The position numbers and the translations under genes are program-made. Positions 58,062 to 63,981 of a DNA stretch of 64,000 nucleotides are shown piece after piece. Origin of the DNA: a virus; IMG/VR virus record IMGVR_UViG_3300034105_003151, positions 62,001 through 126,000 of that record; one strand, written 5' to 3'. How positions within the stretch are numbered: the stretch's first letter is position 1; each line of letters starts with the position of its first letter. A model generated the notes under the pieces. That model had not been told where the DNA came from and searched no databases. It saw only the letters and a list, made by a program, of their open reading frames with translations.

Positions 58062-58085
58062 CTCTCACGCAAAGCGTGGTAGACT
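58058..58085 (+). promoter_or_regulatory. promoter overlapping a stop codon, ACGC-AAA-GCGT spacer
   Basis: TTGACT with the upstream TGA, 16-bp spacer, TAGACT. Confidence 0.7.
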
Positions 58086-58104
58086 TGTAAAAAAGGAGCC
58101 AAAG

Positions 58105-58323
58105 ATGAAGATGAAGATTAAGCGTAGAGGAGAAGAGGAGCAGAGAGTTTCATTTGAGTCTCTTGAACCGGGACAGCTTTTTGAATACGCTAATAGGCTA
58201 ATGATCAAAATGGGTCCATATGAAGATGATGATGCTTTTGATATTGATAACAATATCACATTAATCATTTATCGACTCACTCAAGTACTGCCCCTTAACG
58301 CCACACTAACCATAGAGGAATAA
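58105..58323 (+). CDS. VxFRDI family small protein (copy 3)
   Basis: 72 residues. VSFESLEPGQLFEYANRLMI and VLPLNATLTIEE fit the family. Start behind AAAAAGGAGCCAAAG; a second ATG two codons later is possible. Confidence 0.7.
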   Translation: MKMKIKRRGEEEQRVSFESLEPGQLFEYANRLMIKMGPYEDDDAFDIDNNITLIIYRLTQVLPLNATLTIEE

Positions 58324-58324
58324 G

Positions 58325-58552
58325 ATGAAGATTCAAGAGAATGAGAAACCCAAGATGGTTCCTTTTCGTGATATTGAACGTGGAGGTGTTTTTCGATATG
58401 CAAATGACATTATCATGAAGACTGATATCTATACGGTTGCAATAGGAACTCTTAAAGCGATCCGTTTGACAGATGGAGCGGGATTCGTATGTGTCTTTGA
58501 TGATGAAAAAACTCTTGTTGAGCCTCTTGACACTACTCTGGTGATTAACTAG
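58325..58552 (+). CDS. VxFRDI family small protein (copy 4)
   Basis: 75 residues. VPFRDIERGGVFRYANDIIM and LVEPLDTTLVIN fit the family. ATG just after the previous stop. Confidence 0.7.
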   Translation: MKIQENEKPKMVPFRDIERGGVFRYANDIIMKTDIYTVAIGTLKAIRLTDGAGFVCVFDDEKTLVEPLDTTLVIN

Positions 58553-58563
58553 GAGAATTGAAC

Positions 58564-58782
58564 ATGAAGATTACCAAAAAAAAGCGGGATTGGGTTAATT
58601 TCAAAGATATCCCGGTAGGTCAAACCTTCCGTGATGTGGATGAAGAGCCTTGTCTCAGAATAGAAACGACTGATTCAGGACATAACGCCATTTCCCTCTC
58701 AATTAATCGTGCTTATGAGTTTAGGGAAAATAATCTGGTGACTCCTATTAATGCAGAGTTGATTGTTGATGATCATCAATAA
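58564..58782 (+). CDS. VxFRDI family small protein (copy 5)
   Basis: 72 residues. VNFKDIPVGQTFRDVDEEPC and LVTPINAELIVDD fit the family. ATG 58564 lies after AGGAGAATTGAAC. Confidence 0.7.
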   Translation: MKITKKKRDWVNFKDIPVGQTFRDVDEEPCLRIETTDSGHNAISLSINRAYEFRENNLVTPINAELIVDDHQ

Positions 58783-58797
58783 GTACCGGGAGTAAGT

Positions 58798-58953
58798 ATG
58801 ACTTACAAGTGGCTTGACGAAGCGGCAAAAGAAATCCTTGATAAGTTCACTATTGATCCAAATAGCAAGGTGGAGAATGGACTGACCGCGAAAGAAAGAA
58901 TGATTAGTTATATCCTAGCAGCTATTGACAATATCGAAAGGGAGTTAGAATGA
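58798..58953 (+). CDS. hypothetical 51-residue helical protein
   Basis: MTYKWLDEAAKEILDKFTID then ISYILAAIDNIERELE. ATG 58798 after GGGAGTAAGT. ATGA overlap with the next gene. Confidence 0.6.
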   Translation: MTYKWLDEAAKEILDKFTIDPNSKVENGLTAKERMISYILAAIDNIERELE

Positions 58954-59210
58954 CTATCGGTCAACTAATCGAAAAAATTGGTAATCTTCAACAGTACAAA
59001 CCTTGTATCAATCATGATTCAGGGTTTCCTTGGGCGGGTATGGAAGAATCTACTAAGGATGGATTTATTTTCGCGGCTGATCTCAAAAACATTCTAGAGG
59101 AGTTTCTTACAGGCTTGACTCTGGAAGCGATTGAAACCGTAATCAACTCTCCTAATAAGAATAAGCCTAAGATTGAACCTAAACTCTTGCCCGGTAAGGA
59201 CTTAGGGTGA
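58950..59210 (+). CDS. hypothetical 86-residue protein
   Basis: Helical with a Pro/Lys tail (SPNKNKPKIEPKLLPGKDLG). Its last codons and stop are encoded by the left arm of element 11, so the element overlaps coding sequence. Confidence 0.65.
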   Translation: MTIGQLIEKIGNLQQYKPCINHDSGFPWAGMEESTKDGFIFAADLKNILEEFLTGLTLEAIETVINSPNKNKPKIEPKLLPGKDLG

Positions 59211-59259
59211 ACCGGGCCAGCCCGATGTGTCGTAACTCCTTACGCAGCAACGACTTGCA
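59178..59259 (+). repeat. intergenic element 11 (two arms, overlaps a gene end)
   Basis: Left arm 59178-59206 (inside the preceding gene), 24-bp core, right arm 59231-59259. The core (CCGGGCCAGCCCGATG) is the most divergent. Confidence 0.85.
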
Positions 59260-59262
59260 GCA

Positions 59263-59323
59263 AGTTGTCAGAACTGACACTTATCCCCCCAAAACAGCCA
59301 TAAATTGCCAGAAGTGACACTCA
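59263..59323. promoter_or_regulatory. paired operator-like sites
   Basis: TGTCAG-AA-CTGACA is a perfect dyad at about 59266-59279; a related TGCCAG-AA-GTGACA follows near 59307. Both lie just upstream of the promoter at 59335. A repressor-type binding pair is likely. Confidence 0.5.
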
Positions 59324-59334
59324 AGATTTCGCTC

Positions 59335-59362
59335 TTGACAAGACGATATTGGGGTGTAGAAT
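59335..59362 (+). promoter_or_regulatory. promoter, heptamer in spacer
   Basis: TTGACA, 16-bp spacer with GACGATA, TAGAAT. Confidence 0.8.
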
Positions 59363-59382
59363 GATAGAACAAGGAGAGGATT

Positions 59383-59775
59383 ATGTATCGTGTTCGTTTT
59401 CATCTTCAATCTGGCAAAAACTACAAATGCTGGCAGATTTGTCAGATGAATGGTAGTCGGCGTGTCAAAGAAATCTACTACGACCCATCAAAGGTTCAGC
59501 TAGAACTAGTTGAGTGCAAGTTGGTCAACAAGGTTAAGATTGCTCGCAGGGTTCATGCCGAAGGTGTCAGGGATGTGGCAGGATGGGTTGAGTGCTTGGA
59601 AGTGAAAATCTCTGAAAATCCAGTTGACGGTCTTGAGAGATTATTTTACAACCCAATTCTCGATCCAAATTGGCGTAGAGATGGAGACAATGGGGAGTTT
59701 GTGTGGGACGATAGCGAATACAAAACACTGGTTACACAGGGCAAACGGGTTTATATTCTTGAAGAAAGGGTTTGA
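59383..59775 (+). CDS. conserved phage protein, 130 residues
   Basis: The start YRVRFHLQSGKNYKCWQI, then EIYYDPSKVQLELVECKLVN and VAGWVECLEVKISE fit a widespread phage family of unknown function. Starts behind AAGGAGAGGATT. Confidence 0.7.
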   Translation: MYRVRFHLQSGKNYKCWQICQMNGSRRVKEIYYDPSKVQLELVECKLVNKVKIARRVHAEGVRDVAGWVECLEVKISENPVDGLERLFYNPILDPNWRRDGDNGEFVWDDSEYKTLVTQGKRVYILEERV

Positions 59776-59776
59776 A

Positions 59777-60169
59777 ATGATTAGTATTGAAATGACCGTT
59801 GCAGAGATTCTCGATCTTTATCGCAATTGCGATGTGAATTACAAGCTTAAGGAGCGTCTTGTTGCTGCTCTGGAGAAAGCTGTTGCTGTTAAGGGTATGG
59901 GTAATAACTATACATTCACTTTTTACTCACTGCGAAATCCAGAAAACTTCATTAACTGCATTAAGATCATCCGTCTTCACACAAAGATGCATCTTAGAGA
60001 CGCTAAAGAGTTTATGGATGTGGTTCGTGGGACGTTGTCTTATGATAATGTCTATCGTGGAGGCACTTCAAAGAATCTCACTGGTTATAGTGAAGATATC
60101 TGTTCTAAAATTGTGAGCGACCTTCGTGATATTGGCGAATGGGATATTAATTATACTCCATCTACTTGA
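59777..60169 (+). CDS. 130-residue protein with L7/L12 C-terminal-like helix
   Basis: Starts at ATG 59777, overlapping the previous stop region. CIKIIRLHTKMHLRDAKEFM resembles the C-terminal domain of ribosomal protein L7/L12 (IK..R..TgLgLkEAK..V). That domain recruits translation factors, so mimicry is conceivable. Sequence similarity is limited to one motif. Confidence 0.55.
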   Translation: MISIEMTVAEILDLYRNCDVNYKLKERLVAALEKAVAVKGMGNNYTFTFYSLRNPENFINCIKIIRLHTKMHLRDAKEFMDVVRGTLSYDNVYRGGTSKNLTGYSEDICSKIVSDLRDIGEWDINYTPST

Positions 60170-60177
60170 TCGCTCTT

Positions 60178-60259
60178 CCTAAGTCCTTTCCCCGCAAGGG
60201 GTTAGGGCCGGGGCGGCGGGCCGCGTTTGACGTAACTCCTTATCCCACAACCTCTTACG
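60178..60259 (+). repeat. intergenic element 12 (two arms)
   Basis: Left arm 60178-60206, 24-bp core, right arm 60231-60259. Confidence 0.9.
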
Positions 60260-60271
60260 TCAACTACTCAC

Positions 60272-60287
60272 AGCAAATCCCATGCCA
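60272..60287 (-). promoter_or_regulatory. sigma-54-type site TGGCATG-N4-TTGCT, minus strand
   Basis: One base from the -24 consensus, correct spacing. Confidence 0.45.
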
Positions 60288-60309
60288 AAGATTTTTTCAA
60301 GAAGAGGTG

Positions 60310-60337
60310 TTGACATGGACGATATAAGAGGTAGAAT
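60310..60337 (+). promoter_or_regulatory. promoter, heptamer in spacer
   Basis: TTGACA, 16-bp spacer with GACGATA, TAGAAT. No convincing ORF before the next promoter. Confidence 0.75.
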
Positions 60338-60394
60338 ACAACAGTACGAGCAAGGAAACAGGGACGAGCAAAAAACAAAATCGACCAACTGCCC

Positions 60395-60422
60395 TTGACA
60401 AGTACACTTTGCGTTGTATAAT
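60395..60422 (+). promoter_or_regulatory. promoter, no heptamer
   Basis: TTGACA, 16-bp spacer, perfect TATAAT, 85 bases after the preceding promoter. Drives the gene at 60460. Confidence 0.8.
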
Positions 60423-60459
60423 TTTGGAAATGGTTCTAACACTTTTGAGGAATATAAAA

Positions 60460-60762
60460 ATGGATAAGATCAACGTTTGCGAGTTCAAGGTTAGTGTTTC
60501 GGGTGTTTCTGAGTCTTTCGACTATGCCGATGTGGTTGATACGATCAAGGCCGCTCTTGTCGAGGCACTGCCGGATAGCTACGGTGTTTATGCCCGTGCA
60601 GAGCAGATTCGTGAGATGACGCACCAGGGTTGGCTGAATTGCCGTGCCCGTGTGTACAACGTGACTGCTGTGGAAGCCGGTGACGGTAAGAGTGCCAGCA
60701 AGGTTATCAAGCTGACAGGAAAGAAGGTCAAGGAAGAGGAGACTGCTACGGCTACCGCCTGA
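60460..60762 (+). CDS. hypothetical 100-residue protein
   Basis: Alternating strands and helices (VCEFKVSVSGVSESFDYADV; IKAALVEALPDSYG), with a Thr/Glu/Ala tail. ATG 60460 after TTGAGGAATATAAA. No family recognised. Confidence 0.65.
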   Translation: MDKINVCEFKVSVSGVSESFDYADVVDTIKAALVEALPDSYGVYARAEQIREMTHQGWLNCRARVYNVTAVEAGDGKSASKVIKLTGKKVKEEETATATA

Positions 60763-60763
60763 C

Positions 60764-60791
60764 TTGACAAACTCGACCCAGCGAGTATAAA
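60764..60791 (+). promoter_or_regulatory. promoter, no heptamer
   Basis: TTGACA one base past a stop codon, 16-bp spacer, TATAAA. Confidence 0.75.
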
Positions 60792-60796
60792 CAGCT

Positions 60797-60930
60797 TTTA
60801 GGCTGGGTGCGGTGGAACAGTAACCATCCTGTTCCGCGTAAGGATTATCGGCGTGGGATTCGCCGGTCTAGTAGAGTCTAACCAACTGATAAGACAGTGG
60901 TACTCGTTGAAGCGGCTTGCTACTAGTATT
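60797..60930 (+). ncRNA. candidate structured RNA
   Basis: No ORF. Hairpins: CAGC/GCTG, GGAACAG/CTGTTCC and CGGCG-TGGGATT-CGCCG; CTAGTAG (60868-60874) pairs with CTACTAG (60920-60926). Together they give a compact, multi-stem RNA of about 130 bases with its own promoter. Confidence 0.5.
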
Positions 60931-60935
60931 ATAAT
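60907..60935 (+). promoter_or_regulatory. promoter of the small zinc protein
   Basis: TTGAAG, 17-bp spacer, TATAAT. A strong GC hairpin (AGCCCTCACGG/CCGTGGGGGCT, GACG loop) lies in its 5' leader at about 60966-60991. Confidence 0.7.
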
Positions 60936-61027
60936 GTGGTAAAGTAGTCGCACCACAAAACCGTTAGCCCTCACGGGACGCCGTGGGGGCTTGCGGCATT
61001 AGTAGACCTAATAAACTGGAGAAAAAA

Positions 61028-61186
61028 ATGGCAAAGTCAAAGAGTTATGATCCTAGTACAAAGTTGACAAAGTGTACTTGTAAGCACGCTTTTCAGGATG
61101 CTGAGTATGGCGAAGATATTCGTCTCATGAATAAGAAAAAGGCCGGTGGTTTTTGCTGCACTGTTTGTGGTAAAGACAAGGTATAA
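61028..61186 (+). CDS. 52-residue zinc-finger protein
   Basis: Starts MAKSKSYDPSTKLTKCTCKH and ends GGFCCTVCGKDKV: four Cys plus His can bind zinc. A widespread short phage protein of unknown function. Ribosome-binding site GGAG. The leader hairpin could control its translation. Confidence 0.7.
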   Translation: MAKSKSYDPSTKLTKCTCKHAFQDAEYGEDIRLMNKKKAGGFCCTVCGKDKV

Positions 61187-61187
61187 T

Positions 61188-61320
61188 CAATAATAATATG
61201 ACGATTAAAGTCGAACGTAATCGTTGAAAGTCGGAACAAAAAAGCTAAATAAAGACTAGTGAGTTAGCCTCCTCCTAGTCTGGTACACCTAATCTACCCA
61301 ATTAGCAAACAAAATCCGAC
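61188..61320 (+). ncRNA. candidate small RNA with CCTCC loop
   Basis: ACGATTA/TAATCGT hairpin (61201-61224) and AGACTAG/CTAGTCT hairpin (61253-61281); the second loop contains CCTCCTC, able to pair with ribosome-binding sites. A TATAAT box at 61182 overlaps the preceding stop, but its -35 is weak. Confidence 0.3.
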
Positions 61321-61326
61321 ATAAGT

Positions 61327-61408
61327 CACAAGTCCTTATACAGCAAGTACTTAGGGCTGGGCCGGCGGGCCGCGTTCGCCGTAAGTCCTTATCTACCAAC
61401 ACTTTACG
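61327..61408 (+). repeat. intergenic element 13 (two arms)
   Basis: Left arm 61327-61355, 24-bp core, right arm 61380-61408. The 338-base gap 61187-61524 holds the small-RNA candidate, this element and a promoter. Confidence 0.9.
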
Positions 61409-61432
61409 AGTTGTTTCGCCTTCTGCAACAAC

Positions 61433-61448
61433 TGCAAATATCATGCCA
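61433..61448 (-). promoter_or_regulatory. sigma-54-type site TGGCATG-N4-TTGCA, minus strand
   Basis: One mismatch in the -24 box, correct spacing. Confidence 0.45.
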
Positions 61449-61471
61449 AAGATTTTTCAAAGATTTACCCC

Positions 61472-61499
61472 TTGACTTGCCGATAAGATATTGTAGAAT
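61472..61499 (+). promoter_or_regulatory. promoter, heptamer variant in spacer
   Basis: TTGACT, 16-bp spacer with CCGATA, TAGAAT. Confidence 0.75.
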
Positions 61500-61524
61500 G
61501 ACAGGACACAAGGGAGAATGAAAA

Positions 61525-62244
61525 ATGAAGATTGCTGATGGTAACGATAAGCTCGGCAAGAATTGTATTGTGGTGTCGCGTCCGGTTGGCGATACTTGTC
61601 CAATCGAAGGATCAGACCGTCCGTGTGCCTTTTTTAATAACGGATGCTATGCGGAAGCTACTGAAAATCAGTATAAGAATGCCCGCACTGCTGGTTTTGC
61701 CAATGTGATTACAAAAAAGAATCTTATTCGCTCTATGATTCTTGACGCTATTAAGCGTAAGAAAAGCATTCGTTGGCATGAGCGTGGCGATTTCTTTATT
61801 GACAATAAACTCGATACCGATTATGTTGACAATATAACCTGGGCTTGTGAGAGCGTGTTGGCCGATGGTATTAAATTGCCTAAGATGTGGTTTTATACCC
61901 ATATCTATGACCCTGCTCTGGTCGCGTTAGGTAAGTTTATGAGTGCTTATGCTAGTGTTCATAATGATGATGATATGAATGCTGCTAAGGCTGTTGGTTT
62001 TACTAAGTTTGCGTGGTGCGATAGTGATAAGAAAATTGCCCCTAAGCGTCCTAAGAGTAAGGCTAAGGCTGATGCTTGGCGTAAAGAGTTGCCAAAGTTT
62101 GTTATCCTGAACAACGAGCGTTTTGTTACTTGCCCTGAGATTCGCAAGGGACGAACGTTTGTTACTTGTAGTGGTAGTAAGGATAGTCAAGCGTGTGATA
62201 TGTGTATCAATGGTCGTGCTAGTGTCTTTTTCCCCTGTCATTGA
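61525..62244 (+). CDS. Cys-rich conserved phage protein (DUF7227-like)
   Basis: 239 residues. CPIEGSDRPCAFFNNGCYAE near residue 30 and CSGSKDSQACDMCINGRASV at the C-terminus hold Cys sets seen in a phage family I associate with DUF7227. A metal or iron-sulfur site is likely; function unknown. Ribosome-binding site AAGGGAG. Confidence 0.65.
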   Translation: MKIADGNDKLGKNCIVVSRPVGDTCPIEGSDRPCAFFNNGCYAEATENQYKNARTAGFANVITKKNLIRSMILDAIKRKKSIRWHERGDFFIDNKLDTDYVDNITWACESVLADGIKLPKMWFYTHIYDPALVALGKFMSAYASVHNDDDMNAAKAVGFTKFAWCDSDKKIAPKRPKSKAKADAWRKELPKFVILNNERFVTCPEIRKGRTFVTCSGSKDSQACDMCINGRASVFFPCH

Positions 62245-62253
62245 GGATTTACA

Positions 62254-62433
62254 ATGAATAAGTGGATTAAAATTGATGATGAAAAGATTCTGCACTTGTG
62301 GCAGTGTGCGGATTGTAATGAAACTCGCTATGTTTATCCTTGGTTCTATTCAGAAATGGGCGAACCCTGTTGTGAAGGATGTGATGGAGATATGGAATAC
62401 ATTCATACAGAGATGGAGGTTGACAATGGCTAA
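62254..62433 (+). CDS. 59-residue zinc-ribbon protein
   Basis: Two Cys pairs, CADC and CCEGC, in a compact ribbon; acidic C-terminus. ATG 62254 after TTGAGGATTTACA. It overlaps the next gene by eight bases. Confidence 0.65.
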   Translation: MNKWIKIDDEKILHLWQCADCNETRYVYPWFYSEMGEPCCEGCDGDMEYIHTEMEVDNG

Positions 62434-62671
62434 GTACTATGTTAACTGTGGTTCGGTCAAGGTAATATATGATATGGGACCAAAAGGAAAGCATATGGAC
62501 GCGGCAGTTAGGGCTTTTCTAGATACTAATAAGGATGATAAACTGGACAACTATATGATTGTAAGCGAGCAAGGATTCCGCGATCAATTTGATATGATGC
62601 CCGTACATGATATGGCATACAGTATTACAAAAGTACAAAGAGTGGCAGAGAAAAGACAACGAAAGAAATAA
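62426..62671 (+). CDS. hypothetical 81-residue protein
   Basis: MAKYYVNCGSVKVIYDMGPK, MDAAVRAFLDTN and a basic tail (VQRVAEKRQRKK). Start follows GGAGGTTGACA. No family recognised. Confidence 0.65.
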   Translation: MAKYYVNCGSVKVIYDMGPKGKHMDAAVRAFLDTNKDDKLDNYMIVSEQGFRDQFDMMPVHDMAYSITKVQRVAEKRQRKK

Positions 62672-62676
62672 CTCGC

Positions 62677-62758
62677 CGTAAACCCTTGCCACTAAACGAC
62701 TTAGGGCGAGGGCGGCGGGCCGGGCTCCTCCTAAACCCTTATGCAGCAAGTACTTAGG
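62677..62758 (+). repeat. intergenic element 14 (two arms)
   Basis: Left arm 62677-62705, 24-bp core, right arm 62730-62758. A weak promoter with GTCGATA and TATGGC follows near 62790-62810. Confidence 0.9.
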
Positions 62759-62838
62759 TCAAAATATTTTTTCTCAAGGTTCGTCCTGGGATTGGTCGAT
62801 AAGGGTGTATGGCAGTTCAGTTGACAAGGAGAGAAAAG

Positions 62839-63192
62839 ATGATACAATGGGTAGGGTTGGGTTTGGCTATTATTGGTTTTCTGTATAATGGCTTTAAAGA
62901 TTACCAAAATGGGGTAATTAAAGTTGCCCCCTTGACAACCCAAAATCAGACTGTAGAATATCCTAAGCAAGAGCCGATAAGATACTATCAAGCGGCCTTC
63001 AATCCCAATACTGGAAAGATTTACTTTCTCTATCCTGACGGACAATGGTATGAGCAAATCCCGCAAATACGAACCGATCAAACTCAATATCCGGCCAATA
63101 TGGCAGTTGGGCAAGGGACACAACAGCCATCTGTCGGGCAGCGGATCGCACAACAGCCTGCCCAAACGGCAAAGAACCCGTGGTTCCAGTAA
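62839..63192 (+). CDS. membrane-anchored protein with Gln-rich tail
   Basis: 117 residues. One N-terminal hydrophobic segment (IQWVGLGLAIIGFLYNGF), then a Tyr/Gln/Pro-rich region (FNPNTGKIYFLYPDGQWYEQ). Probably exposed on the membrane. Ribosome-binding site AAGGAGAG. Confidence 0.65.
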   Translation: MIQWVGLGLAIIGFLYNGFKDYQNGVIKVAPLTTQNQTVEYPKQEPIRYYQAAFNPNTGKIYFLYPDGQWYEQIPQIRTDQTQYPANMAVGQGTQQPSVGQRIAQQPAQTAKNPWFQ

Positions 63193-63216
63193 TAGGAAGG
63201 CTATGGAGGATCAGTA

Positions 63217-63432
63217 GTGTACGTTATCGAAAAGTGGAATGGTTTGATGTGTAATGGCTATACACACATTGTTGCTGGTTTTCCAACCCTAGAAGAAGCA
63301 AATATTTGGTGTCATCAACAATCGCCTACTAATGACTATGGCGAGCTTATGGATATGAAGAAAGCTTTCGATATCTATCGTGTTGAAGGCAAAACCGTGA
63401 CCTTAATTCCTTATCCCTGGGAGGATCAGTAA
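63217..63432 (+). CDS. hypothetical 71-residue protein, AGFPT family
   Basis: GTG start, seven bases after GGAGG. HIVAGFPTLEEANIWCHQ pairs with the gene at 48025. Shares its last base with the next ATG. Confidence 0.65.
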   Translation: MYVIEKWNGLMCNGYTHIVAGFPTLEEANIWCHQQSPTNDYGELMDMKKAFDIYRVEGKTVTLIPYPWEDQ

Positions 63433-63623
63433 TGGATCTTGACAAGTTAGATAGAATTAATATTGAAATGAAGGACGGTACGGAATGGATTGGAGTAAGA
63501 TTTATCAAAGATGTAACCGATGCGAGTGATAGACTCCTCTCATTTGAGCATAACGTCTTTGGGATGGTGGTCGTGAACTGGAGCGATGTTAAGATTGCTT
63601 ACTTCTATGAGGGAGAAGACTAA
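63432..63623 (+). CDS. hypothetical 63-residue beta-rich protein
   Basis: MKDGTEWIGVRFIKDVTDAS and FGMVVVNWSDVKIAYFY: barrel-like. GGAGG before ATG. Confidence 0.6.
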   Translation: MDLDKLDRINIEMKDGTEWIGVRFIKDVTDASDRLLSFEHNVFGMVVVNWSDVKIAYFYEGED

Positions 63624-63811
63624 TGAGTCTAGATAAAGGAGTAGAATATGGTAAGGAACGCCGTAGGGACTATCAGGGAAGTAAAAGATTTGATAGGTCA
63701 TGCCGTAATCATGGTTCCTGTGGTTATTGTCGTACTGGTCGTGAACATAGTGGTAAAAAGCGTCAATTGTCTGCTATGGAAAAAATGAACGATTACGAAA
63801 ATAATGCTTAA
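63623..63811 (+). CDS. hypothetical basic 62-residue protein with Cys pairs
   Basis: KERRRDYQGSKRFDRSCRNH followed by CGYCRTGREHSGKKRQ; a small zinc-type basic protein that may bind nucleic acid. TAATG junction with the previous gene. Confidence 0.6.
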   Translation: MSLDKGVEYGKERRRDYQGSKRFDRSCRNHGSCGYCRTGREHSGKKRQLSAMEKMNDYENNA

Positions 63812-63864
63812 TAACGGGATGGTTTTGGTGTACAATGGGATAATTGTAAGTATGAAGAATAAAT

Positions 63865-63951
63865 GGCTAGGTGGCAGAGCGGATTATTGCATCGGTCTTG
63901 AAAACCGAAGACGCCTCAAAACGTCCGTGGGTTCGAATCCTACCCTAGCCG
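63865..63951 (+). tRNA. tRNA-Ser (anticodon TGA)
   Basis: Class II with long variable arm. Acceptor GGCTAGG/CCTAGCC, anticodon loop CTTGAAA, discriminator G. No encoded CCA. A -10-like TACAAT lies 29 bases upstream. Confidence 0.93.
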
Positions 63952-63952
63952 C

Positions 63953-63981
63953 TTGACACCGGGAGAGTTTTGGTGTATAAT
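63953..63981 (+). promoter_or_regulatory. promoter at window edge, probably for another tRNA
   Basis: TTGACA, 17-bp spacer, TATAAT; its spacer end (TTTTGGTG) and following GAAGACACGGG resemble the tRNA-array promoter at 56040. Confidence 0.8.

Noticed and set aside
60314-60400. 27-residue ORF starting inside the promoter at 60310
   Set aside because: Its ATG overlaps the -35 box of the only promoter, so it would not be transcribed from its start.
45388-62758. The 29-bp arms as a CRISPR array
   Set aside because: Arms are imperfect, palindromic and spaced by genes of over 1 kb, with no unique short spacers and no cas genes.
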